Source of the DNA: CAYMST01 sp964393115
GTDB taxonomy: Bacteria; Bacteroidota; Bacteroidia; Cytophagales; Cyclobacteriaceae
DNA: 25,160 bases
Reading direction: 5' to 3'
Assembly (NCBI GenBank): GCA_964393115.1
Contig: CAYMST010000036.1
Coordinates: 1 to 25,160, forward strand
Both the position numbers and the translations under genes were made by a program. Below, in pieces: positions 1 to 7,296 of the stretch (positions are counted from its first letter, which is position 1; each line of letters opens with the position of its first letter). The notes below the pieces were generated by a model. That model worked only from the letters and a program-made list of their open reading frames with translations. It searched no databases and was not told where the DNA came from.

Positions 1-1
1 C

Positions 2-1255
2 ATCTTCTTTAAGACAACTGGTTTTTTTATTTACTTTTTATCTATTTCCATTGGGCTCTTAATCGGTATGGAGATTCCATTAGCGATACGGTTAAATAAT
101 GACTATCAGACACTTCGAGTAAATATCTCAAGCATATTAGAAAAGGATTATTACGGCAGCCTTCTTGGCGGAGTTTTCTTTGCCTTTATCGGACTTCCCT
201 ATTTAGGCTTGGTGTATACTCCGTTCGTCTTGGGTGGAATTAATTTTCTAGTCTCCTTAGGGTTAATCTGGATGATATCCAGTCAAGTTGGGCGACGAAA
301 TAAGGTTATGTGGGGTTCCTTATCCTTAATTCTTTTCGGAGTGCTGCTAGTGGGCTTAAAATATTCACAAGACATTATTGAGTTTGGCGAGTCTACAAGG
401 TACAAAGATATCGTTGTAGAAATGAAACAGTCACGCTATCAAAGAATTGTGCTGACGGAGCGAGAAAAAGATACATGGCTATTTATAAATGGAAATCAGC
501 AGTTTTCAACAATTGATGAAGCACTATACCATGAGTTGCTTGTTCATCCGGCCGCGATATCAATTAAAACTCTGAAATCCGCGTTGGTTTTAGGAGGAGG
601 AGATGGATGTGCAGTTCGTGAATTGCTTAAGTATTCAGAATTAGCATCCATCGACCTTGTTGATCTTGACCCTTTAATGATTGAAATAGCAACAGTGGAT
701 TCACTATTAAGTGCAATCAATGAAGGTGCGCTCAGCAATAGTCGGGTAAATGTTCGACTTCAGGATGGATTTACATTCTTGGAAGAATATGTAGGGGACA
801 AGTACGACCTGATTATTATTGATTTGCCAGATCCTAAGTCTGTTGATTTGGGAAGGTTGTATTCATTGGAGTTTTATCAACTCTGTCGCTCGAAATTGAC
901 ACCAAACGGAGTACTAGTAACCCAAGCCACATCACCATATTATGCACAAAACGCCTTTTTTTGCATAGAAAAAACCATTCAACAAGCTGGCTTTAAGACT
1001 ATGAGGTTACAAATGCCGTTACCAACTCTTGGGGCATGGGGTTGGGTTATGGGTAGTCTAAAAGAGGTAATTACACCGAATTTTGAGCGACTAAATGAAA
1101 TCTCAAATGTCCAGTGCTTTAACAAAGAGGTATTTAACATGTCGACCTCATTTGGTAAACGAATTCAACGGTTAGATGCACCGCTCCTTGTAAATAGACT
1201 TTATGATCCTGTGTTATACAAGTATTATTTACGTGGTCAATGGTGGTTGTATTAG
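2..1255 (+). CDS. Membrane-fused spermidine synthase-like protein (polyamine aminopropyltransferase), 5' partial
   Basis: The reading frame is open from base 2 with no stop before the first ATG at 68, and the residues before that ATG are hydrophobic and end in GMEIPL. This resembles a motif of the membrane domain in long aminopropyltransferases, so the gene very probably starts left of the window and ATG 68 is internal. The visible part has about three transmembrane segments. The cytosolic catalytic domain follows: a YQRIVL strand, NGNQQFS, YHELLVHPA, the SAM-type glycine loop GGGDG (bases 593-607), DLDP and IIIDLPDP. By family knowledge it would transfer an aminopropyl group from decarboxylated S-adenosylmethionine to a polyamine. 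The usual D-x-T-D-P of classical SpeE reads DLPDP here, as I recall for the long membrane form, so the exact substrate is uncertain. The family call is secure and the polyamine product is inferred. Confidence 0.85.
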   Translation: MFFKTTGFFIYFLSISIGLLIGMEIPLAIRLNNDYQTLRVNISSILEKDYYGSLLGGVFFAFIGLPYLGLVYTPFVLGGINFLVSLGLIWMISSQVGRRNKVMWGSLSLILFGVLLVGLKYSQDIIEFGESTRYKDIVVEMKQSRYQRIVLTEREKDTWLFINGNQQFSTIDEALYHELLVHPAAISIKTLKSALVLGGGDGCAVRELLKYSELASIDLVDLDPLMIEIATVDSLLSAINEGALSNSRVNVRLQDGFTFLEEYVGDKYDLIIIDLPDPKSVDLGRLYSLEFYQLCRSKLTPNGVLVTQATSPYYAQNAFFCIEKTIQQAGFKTMRLQMPLPTLGAWGWVMGSLKEVITPNFERLNEISNVQCFNKEVFNMSTSFGKRIQRLDAPLLVNRLYDPVLYKYYLRGQWWLY

Positions 1256-1339
1256 TTTTGTAGTTTGCTGATTTGTTTTATACCATTTATACTATCTAGT
1301 GACGTGTATTTTACTCCTGTTTTTCCCTTCTTCTTCGTT

Positions 1340-1378
1340 AAAAAGCCTCGCCCTAGCGCTGCTAGGCCTGTGCTTTTT
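1340..1378. terminator. Symmetric terminator-like hairpin
   Basis: AAAAAGC (1340-1346) pairs with GCTTTTT (1372-1378). Inside it CCTAGC (1352-1357) pairs with GCTAGG (1361-1366) around a GCT loop, leaving a symmetric 5x5 internal loop. The A-tract, GC-containing stem and T-tract fit a rho-independent terminator usable from either strand. It lies about 85 bp after the stop of the aminopropyltransferase gene and before the PAP2 gene. Termination is inferred from shape only. Confidence 0.55.
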
Positions 1379-1497
1379 GCCTCGAATAAGAAAAAAACAG
1401 TTTCGTAAACTAATACGTCCTTATACACTACAAATGGTATTACACCTTTCCAGCACTGATATAGGCGCATTTAAATCATACGAAAACATCGATTCTT

Positions 1498-2724
1498 TTG
1501 AGTAGTAGAAGGGGTATTTTTATCCATGACCTTAAGCGAGTAATTCCTGTTCTGGCCATTGGGACGGCAATAATCTGGTTTTTTGACTTAGATCTTCAAG
1601 TACAGTCTTATTTCTATGATAACGGCTGGCCACTTAAAGAGCATCCATTGATCGCTGGATTTTATAATTACGGTGTTTTTATTGGAATAGCAGTTGGTCT
1701 TTTGGCGATGTTAGTGGTCCTATTGAGCTATCAAAATGAGAAGTTTTACAAGTTTAGAAGGCTAGGCTTCTTCCTGATTTTTTGTCTAGTGGTAGGACCG
1801 GGAATAATAGTGAACGGTGTGTTTAAAGAAAACTGGGGAAGACCTAGACCTCGTCAAGTGGAAGAGTTTGGTGGCAATAAAGACTTTTGGCCGGTTTTGT
1901 GCAAATGCGGTCCTGAAGTAGAGGGGAAGTCATTTCCTTGCGGACATTGCTCTATGGCTTTTTATCTGTTAATGCCATTTTTTTATTTGAGAAATAGAAA
2001 TCGAAGGATCGCCAGACTGATTTTGATTGCTGGTTTTCTCTTTGCGGGTGTCATGGGATTGGCCAGGATTTCTGCCGGAGGACACTTTTTAAGTGATGTG
2101 CTTTGGGCGGGTGGGATGATGTGGCTAGTTGGTATGACCGGATCGTTTATGTTCAAACTAAATATTGATCCTGATGAAGCCAAACCGATTGTTAAAAAGA
2201 AAAGTAAAACAGGGAGAATAGTCACTTACGTCGTTGCCCCTATCGTAATCAGTATATTAATGGTCGCTACTCCGTACTATCAGGATAAAAACTTTGAACT
2301 GTCACATGAACATACTGGTCAACTTGATTCCCTCAAAATCGAGTTTCCAGTAGGTAACTTGGTTTTGTCCCAGGGGACCGAGTTAAATATGAAATATCAA
2401 GTGCGAGGTTTTGGAGTACCAACAAGCAAGATGATTATAAGGTACCTAACAGGCCATTTTTATTTGGATGAGTCAGGAATGTTTACCAAAGTGACATCAT
2501 CTGCACAGATCGATCTGCCTGATAACACGAAAAACATAATTGTCACTAAAAAAGGAGATATAACATTAACTGAAATGCCTACCTCATCCTTGATTCTTCG
2601 GTTACCTAATGGCCATTTTATCAATGAAGTAGACAAACGTGATTTTTCAGTACGTTCTAGTGAAAATGGTGAGCTAGTAACCTTTGTAAATGGAACATTA
2701 GTAGAAGTGGTATCAGGCTTATAA
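1498..2724 (+). CDS. PAP2-family phosphatase with C-terminal beta-rich extension
   Basis: A 408-residue integral membrane protein. The N-terminal half is a PAP2 (type 2 phosphatidic acid phosphatase) domain with the three expected motifs: K110-x6-R117-P118, then P147-C148-G149-H150 in place of PSGH, then R190-x5-H196-x3-D200. Members remove phosphate from lipid pyrophosphates or phosphates such as undecaprenyl pyrophosphate, lipid A or phosphatidylglycerophosphate. The substrate here is not determinable. About six hydrophobic segments precede residue 215. A further transmembrane segment near 232-250 is followed by about 150 polar, beta-prone residues that I do not recognise. Four cysteines (135, 137, 148, 151) cluster around motif 2, which is unusual. 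The only start between the upstream in-frame stop (1462-1464) and the conserved domain is TTG at 1498, so the start is less certain than the family. Confidence 0.8.
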   Translation: MSSRRGIFIHDLKRVIPVLAIGTAIIWFFDLDLQVQSYFYDNGWPLKEHPLIAGFYNYGVFIGIAVGLLAMLVVLLSYQNEKFYKFRRLGFFLIFCLVVGPGIIVNGVFKENWGRPRPRQVEEFGGNKDFWPVLCKCGPEVEGKSFPCGHCSMAFYLLMPFFYLRNRNRRIARLILIAGFLFAGVMGLARISAGGHFLSDVLWAGGMMWLVGMTGSFMFKLNIDPDEAKPIVKKKSKTGRIVTYVVAPIVISILMVATPYYQDKNFELSHEHTGQLDSLKIEFPVGNLVLSQGTELNMKYQVRGFGVPTSKMIIRYLTGHFYLDESGMFTKVTSSAQIDLPDNTKNIIVTKKGDITLTEMPTSSLILRLPNGHFINEVDKRDFSVRSSENGELVTFVNGTLVEVVSGL

Positions 2725-3075
2725 ACCTTCGAAGAAGTTGGTTTTATGAATGAAAATTGAACTGTATTCGTTGGTTTTAGTTTATGCGCTAAATACTTCT
2801 AATGATTGAAGTATGTCTTAAAACTTGTCAACATGTAACCATTTAGTTATTTAAATCAAATCTTTGGTATAGCTAGTTAGGAATTCTAATATGGGAATTC
2901 CCAAACTTACCGGAATCTTTGGTGTACTTTTTGTCTAGAATAATCGTTACTTTACCTCAACGAACTTGTCGAGCACTAGCATGAATTACGTTCATTTCGT
3001 AAAAGCTGGTATCTCTAGAAGACTTTTTTTGACCATATAACTTTAGTTTAGTCCTGCACAAGGATTCAGTGATCA
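2725..3075. other. Gene-free stretch between PAP2 and lipoprotein genes
   Basis: No ORF with recognisable content was seen. It holds a 12-bp perfect palindrome TGGGAATTCCCA (2892-2903) and two near-identical 12-mers AATCTTTGGTRT at 2859-2870 and 2914-2925. The promoter of the downstream two-gene operon should lie here, but I found no match to the Bacteroidota -33/-7 consensus (TTTG / TAnnTTTG) good enough to call. No tRNA or clear terminator was seen. Confidence 0.5.
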
Positions 3076-4587
3076 ATGCCAATTAAACTCATAATAGTGC
3101 TGATGATTAGTATATTGACTTTTTCATGTTATGATGAAATAGGTGATGTGGCTGATCTACAAGTAAATAACTTCAACCCAACCTATAATGTACCTGTATT
3201 AAGACAATCTACCAGTTTGGTGGATGTCTTGAATAATGTGTTTGACTCCGTGGCTATTGAGCGACTAGATGGACAGGAAAGGATACGCTTCCGAACACAA
3301 CTAGAAGGGGTAAGAGCAAATGACCTTTTCGAATTAACCGATTCTCCTGCGAGATCCTTCAGTTTGCCAATTGATGCGAGTCCGTTTCCAGGTATTTTTA
3401 CATATCGAGAAGTAAGAAGTTTAGCGGTCTCATCTCCACTGCAAGTAGGAGGAGATAAGTATTCGGAAATCAAATTTAGTGCTGGAACATTTAACGCTCC
3501 GCTTTTCTTTTTTTTACCGGCAAGAGGTAACATTTCAATGGAAATACTGAATTTAACGGATGAGTTAGGCAATCCTTTTGTACTGACTTATTTTGTTAAT
3601 AATCTTAATGCATTTCGCAGTAGCCTAAGCATTTCCAATGAAGCATCCTTGGAAGGATATAGTTTGGTATTCACAAATCCCGATATCCCATTGCTAAACG
3701 TAGATGTCGAATTCGATTTGACAGTAAATGGTAACCTACTAGGTTCAAGCTTTGCAGAGATACAATACGAAATGCGCAATATGGAGTTTGAAACCGTAAG
3801 AGGGGTCTTCGGTAGTCACTCAGAAACGATTTCCGACTTCACCAATATTGACTTTTTTGATAGTCCAGATATTGATGACTTTACCTTTTCGGGTACTGAA
3901 TTTGATATCGTCATTGATAACGGCTTCGATGTAGAATTAGATTTTGTCCTTGGTCAACTTTCTATCCCCAGTTTTTTTAACCCTCAAGTACTGGTTGGAA
4001 CCAATATAAATAACCCTTCTACTATATCTGCTAATTCGGAGAGCACTATCCGTTTTACTAATCAAAACTCTAATATTGATGCTTTTCTAAACGCGAGACC
4101 AAGTCTTGTCAACTATAGAATTACCGGTGCATACACACCGAGCATAGAAGAGGAGAGGATTATTAACAAAGATGATGTGTTACAACCTTCCATTGAAATC
4201 TCTGTACCATTACAACTGAGTATTAACGGGTATCAATATGAGGACGGCTTCGATGCAAATTTTAACGGAGTAGATTGGGATGCCGTTAAGCAGCTTAGAC
4301 TTAGCTTATCCAATGAACTACCAGCCGATATCAGCATAGTCTTTGATTTGGTGGACAGCCGTGGTTTATCGATAGGTAACTTGACTGATGAATTAATTTT
4401 TGTTGAGGCAAGCAGTTCGAGTAGTGAAGTTGTAGAGGTGGATGTCGAAAAACAGAATAATTTATCCATTACAGATAGAATTAATTTTCGAACGCTAATT
4501 AATACTCCTGGAAACCAACCTCAATCGGTGAGTTCCACCGCAAAGTTACAGTTGGACCTATCAATAGTCGTGGATGATGTATTGTAG
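3076..4587 (+). CDS. Predicted lipoprotein of unknown function, partner of the downstream barrel protein
   Basis: A 503-residue protein starting with a short basic N-terminus, a hydrophobic stretch and the lipobox LTFS-C18, so SPase II cleavage and lipid attachment at Cys18 are predicted. The mature part is acidic, rich in Asn, Ser, Phe and beta-branched residues, with alternating patterns typical of stacked beta-sandwich or surface-exposed envelope proteins. I recognise no catalytic motif and no named domain. Its stop overlaps the start of the next gene by 14 bp, so the two are almost certainly cotranscribed and translationally coupled. That suggests a joint role at the outer membrane with the DUF5723/SPOR-like protein. 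The Asp and Glu residues shortly after the cysteine fit a lipoprotein exported to the outer membrane or cell surface. Function is unknown. Confidence 0.8.
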   Translation: MPIKLIIVLMISILTFSCYDEIGDVADLQVNNFNPTYNVPVLRQSTSLVDVLNNVFDSVAIERLDGQERIRFRTQLEGVRANDLFELTDSPARSFSLPIDASPFPGIFTYREVRSLAVSSPLQVGGDKYSEIKFSAGTFNAPLFFFLPARGNISMEILNLTDELGNPFVLTYFVNNLNAFRSSLSISNEASLEGYSLVFTNPDIPLLNVDVEFDLTVNGNLLGSSFAEIQYEMRNMEFETVRGVFGSHSETISDFTNIDFFDSPDIDDFTFSGTEFDIVIDNGFDVELDFVLGQLSIPSFFNPQVLVGTNINNPSTISANSESTIRFTNQNSNIDAFLNARPSLVNYRITGAYTPSIEEERIINKDDVLQPSIEISVPLQLSINGYQYEDGFDANFNGVDWDAVKQLRLSLSNELPADISIVFDLVDSRGLSIGNLTDELIFVEASSSSSEVVEVDVEKQNNLSITDRINFRTLINTPGNQPQSVSSTAKLQLDLSIVVDDVL

Positions 4588-6598
4588 AAATCTACTGGCC
4601 GTATTACTTTTCTTGGTGCATCAGGTGTCTACAGGACAGTATGTTGGATTGGGGATAGCAAACTTACACGGAGTTAACCCGGCCTCTACCACCAGTAACC
4701 CTGCTATTAAACCAAACAATAAGCGAATAATAGGGTTCCCGTTTTTAACAAATCATGATGTTTACGCCGGACTTAATCCGTTCTCTATCAATAAAATTTA
4801 TGAGGAGGAAAATGAGGAACTTGAATTGAGGACAAGTTTAACAGCTGACCTATGGAAGCGTAATAAAGTTGAGTTTAATATCCGCTCACAATGGTTGTAT
4901 TATGGCGCGACCAATGGTCTTGGAGATTACTTCGATATTTCTCTGTCAACGCGATCAAACGGTTATGTTAACTTCAGTGATAACCTAACGCACTTTCTCA
5001 TTCAGGGAAATGAAGATATCAATGACCCAGTTATCGACCTCAAAAGAAATAATGCCAAAGTACAGGCATATCATGAGCTTGCCTTCGGGTATAATAGACT
5101 AATTGCTCCTACCACGCGCTTGGGTATTAGAATAAAAGTCTTAAGCGGTATTGGAATGGCACAGTTACGTAATCCGGGAGGTGAGTTAAATGTTTCTCAA
5201 AGCGAATGGAGCTTTGATGTTCGGCGATTACTGTTTAGAAGTAGTGGTTTTGATATTGATCGTGGTGAGGGTTTAAAGTGGTTAAATAAAGCTTTTAACC
5301 CAGAAAACTGGGGTTTGGGATTGGATATAGGCATCTCCACTCAAGTTACCGAAGACATTAAAGCGGGATTTTCCATTCTGGATATTGGCGCTATTAGATG
5401 GGGTGTCAATACCTATGATCTGGATTTAAAAAATTATAGCTACCGTTTCAGTGGAATAGAGGTAGATGCCAATACGGATTTTGAAGCTCGTTTCGATGAG
5501 TTAGAGGCTGATTTGGACTCCATTGGGGACCAGATTTCGAATAGTGATACCGCACATGTCAACTTTATATCGACCACTATACCTACGTCGTACCTATTCG
5601 TGGAAAAACAGCTTTCAAAATCTCGCTTTATCGGAGCTTCTTTATTCACTCAGTTTCAGGGAACCAGATTTTCCCCAGCTCTGACAGCGTATTATAAGAT
5701 GATCCCAAATGAAAAAACGGGAATCTTAGCTAATTTAACCCTTCAAAATAGGTCTTTGAGCTTGGGTGCTTCGGCAACTAAGCAATTTGGAAGAGTCAAT
5801 GTATTCGTTGGGTCTGATAATATCACGTCGATACTAATTCCTGCTAGAGTAAAAAGTATTGACGCACGAATTGGCGCTTATATTTCACTTGATCCCAAAG
5901 AAAATAAGCGAAGGCCGACCAAAAAAATAAGTCCTAAAAAGGCAAGTAAGTTCAAAGGCCCTAATTTATCAATTGGTAAAGCGCGTAAGTCTTCTTCGCG
6001 GAATTTTAAGAAAAAGCGACCAGAACCAGAAAATCAATCCCGCAAGACTGATGTAGAGGCGAACAAAACCAATAAAAGTGAAGGGAGAACTTTTAAAAAG
6101 AAGGAAACCAGCAAGAAGCCTCCGGTAGAAGATAAGGCCACTGATTTGAGTGAAGAATCAAAAGCTTCTGAGAAGCTGATACCTGAGGAGAATTCAAAAG
6201 AAAAAAAATCTCCAGACAATCAAATACCTAGTTTAGATGAAACCCCATCACCTGATCTTGATCAAGATCAGGATGTACCAGCACTTGATTTTAAAGAATC
6301 TATCTTTGTGGAAGAAAGGCTAGAGGATAATAGTACAAGGACTGATGGGCTAAAACCTGGAGGATATATTGTATTTGGTGTTTTTAACGCGAAGGCGAAT
6401 GCTGAACATTTTAAACAGCGAATGTTGAAGAAGGGGTATCGAACCAAGATTGGTTATTTATCCGAAACGAAGTATTACTATGCGTACAAATACCAGTATG
6501 CTTTGGAAAACAGGGCAGAAGCAATAGAAGAACTAAAGGCCTGGCATAACCATCCTATATTTCCGAATACGTGGCTTCTTTTGGTAAAACCGCGATAG
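4574..6598 (+). CDS. DUF5723-like outer-membrane protein with C-terminal SPOR-like domain
   Basis: A 674-residue protein with a signal peptide (residues 1-21, likely cut after STG). The first 440 residues begin with a GLGIANLHGVNPASTTSNPA-type segment and continue as amphipathic strands, as in the DUF5723/PorP-like beta-barrel proteins of Bacteroidota. Residues about 450-590 form a Lys/Glu/Ser/Pro-rich, presumably disordered linker. The last 80 residues (starting GGYIVFGVFN, with AEHFKQRMLKKGY and ending WLLLVKP) look like a SPOR domain, which by family knowledge binds denuded peptidoglycan strands. The inferred picture is an outer-membrane barrel tethered to the cell wall. Translation can start at either of two adjacent ATGs (4574, 4577). 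It overlaps the lipoprotein gene by 14 bp. The DUF5723 assignment comes from memory of the motif; the barrel plus SPOR architecture is the more secure statement. Confidence 0.75.
   Translation: MMYCRNLLAVLLFLVHQVSTGQYVGLGIANLHGVNPASTTSNPAIKPNNKRIIGFPFLTNHDVYAGLNPFSINKIYEEENEELELRTSLTADLWKRNKVEFNIRSQWLYYGATNGLGDYFDISLSTRSNGYVNFSDNLTHFLIQGNEDINDPVIDLKRNNAKVQAYHELAFGYNRLIAPTTRLGIRIKVLSGIGMAQLRNPGGELNVSQSEWSFDVRRLLFRSSGFDIDRGEGLKWLNKAFNPENWGLGLDIGISTQVTEDIKAGFSILDIGAIRWGVNTYDLDLKNYSYRFSGIEVDANTDFEARFDELEADLDSIGDQISNSDTAHVNFISTTIPTSYLFVEKQLSKSRFIGASLFTQFQGTRFSPALTAYYKMIPNEKTGILANLTLQNRSLSLGASATKQFGRVNVFVGSDNITSILIPARVKSIDARIGAYISLDPKENKRRPTKKISPKKASKFKGPNLSIGKARKSSSRNFKKKRPEPENQSRKTDVEANKTNKSEGRTFKKKETSKKPPVEDKATDLSEESKASEKLIPEENSKEKKSPDNQIPSLDETPSPDLDQDQDVPALDFKESIFVEERLEDNSTRTDGLKPGGYIVFGVFNAKANAEHFKQRMLKKGYRTKIGYLSETKYYYAYKYQYALENRAEAIEELKAWHNHPIFPNTWLLLVKPR
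6251..6272. repeat. 22-bp perfect palindrome inside the linker of the SPOR protein gene
   Basis: CCTGATCTTGA is followed directly by its reverse complement, giving a 22-bp uninterrupted palindrome containing three GATC sites. It lies in codons for an acidic Asp-Leu-Asp-Gln-Asp-Gln-Asp run, so part of the symmetry comes from repeated GAT codons. Confidence 0.9.
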
Positions 6599-6600
6599 TC

Positions 6601-6855
6601 TTAATTGTACGAAGGTTTACTTAGGAACTTTTCATAATTGATGTCTCCGTTATTATTCATCATACGAATGATGTACCAACCTGAAACCAACTGTGAAACA
6701 TCGATTTCTAGTATATCAACCTCTGTTGTACTGAATCTACTAATGACTTTACCAGACATTGTTAGGATGTCCAACGTACGGGTACCTGTGCCCTTTAGAA
6801 ATAATTTCCCTGACGAGCTAGGGAATATTAACAGCTTTGCTAATTGATTTTGCAT
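6601..6855 (-). CDS. Stand-alone T9SS type A C-terminal sorting domain, possible gene remnant
   Basis: The 84 residues match a type A T9SS C-terminal sorting domain almost end to end: an IFPSSSGKLFLKG start (family form YPNPxxGxhxh), LDILTMSGKVI, then DVSQLVSGWYIIRM and a final YEKFL. Such domains sit at the C-terminus of large secreted proteins and direct them through the outer membrane before removal by PorU. Here nothing precedes it. There is no signal peptide, the frame closes with a TAG at 6913-6915, and no cargo domain was recognised in the other minus frames just upstream. It is convergent with the SPOR protein gene, two bases from that gene's stop. The likeliest reading is the 3' remnant of a deleted cargo gene, but a real small protein or donor module cannot be excluded. 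Confidence 0.65.
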   Translation of the reverse strand: MQNQLAKLLIFPSSSGKLFLKGTGTRTLDILTMSGKVISRFSTTEVDILEIDVSQLVSGWYIIRMMNNNGDINYEKFLSKPSYN

Positions 6856-6971
6856 AACGTAATACGTTTTACTATGAATGATTAGGTCACGCTGAAATAA
6901 TCGGTAGGAGGTCTAGCTAAGTCGTGCCATCTTTTGCTGATGAACTGGTGCAATTAACGTCCGGTTAGTAA

Positions 6972-6985
6972 AATAAACGTTTATT
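6972..6985. promoter_or_regulatory. AT-rich 14-bp palindrome, candidate operator
   Basis: AATAAACGTTTATT is perfectly self-complementary. Its core TAAACGTTTA recurs at 22215-22224, also between genes. CG-centred palindromes of this form are used by LacI-type repressors, among others. The role is inferred. Confidence 0.3.
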
Positions 6986-7023
6986 AAGACACTCTATTAA
7001 AGTTAACGTCAAGGTTTGTGAAA

Positions 7024-7040
7024 CGTTGCGCATTGCAACG
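7024..7040. repeat. Small perfect hairpin
   Basis: CGTTGC and GCAACG flank a GCATT loop. No T-tract follows on either strand, so it is a poor terminator. It could be an operator or chance. Confidence 0.35.
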
Positions 7041-7296
7041 AGAAGCAGAGGTCGGTAACCATAAGAAATATTGAAAACTTTTTATGTTCTGCTTATTCAT
7101 TTCAGCTTCATCTTTAAATTGTATATGTTAACTCTTTTTTTTTCAGGTTTTTACGGTGAATGGATGAGAAGTGTTTTGGGGATAAAGCTTGTCATTGGGG
7201 TAGAATTTCTTGTCAATGCATTCGTCATAAATTCTCAATTATGGCACGCTATATTTCGTTGATTTGTTTTCTTTGTGAGACTATCTTAAAGTCTGA

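Larger units (their letters stand above)
6856..7296. other. Gene-free stretch upstream of ftsK
   Basis: No convincing gene on either strand. It contains a 14-bp perfect palindrome AATAAACGTTTATT (6972-6985) and a hairpin CGTTGC-GCATT-GCAACG (7024-7040). The right part is T-rich and must hold the ftsK promoter, but no consensus promoter could be fixed. No tRNA-like cloverleaf or TTC-loop sequence was seen. The region may also include decayed remains of the gene that once carried the T9SS domain. Confidence 0.5.

Noticed and set aside
1252..1505. Short overlapping ORFs on both strands between the aminopropyltransferase and PAP2 genes
   Set aside because: They run through the terminator-like hairpin, overlap each other, and have low-complexity content with no recognisable motif.
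2859..2925. Two AATCTTTGGTRT 12-mers 55 bp apart as paired promoters or binding sites
   Set aside because: The -7 element expected downstream of each is a poor match, and a pair of 12-mers with one difference is weak evidence.
6946..7125. A roughly 38-residue minus-strand ORF starting MNKQNIK, considered as the signal peptide of a lost T9SS cargo gene
   Set aside because: It ends at a stop, is in a different frame from the sorting domain, and its resemblance to a signal peptide is weak.
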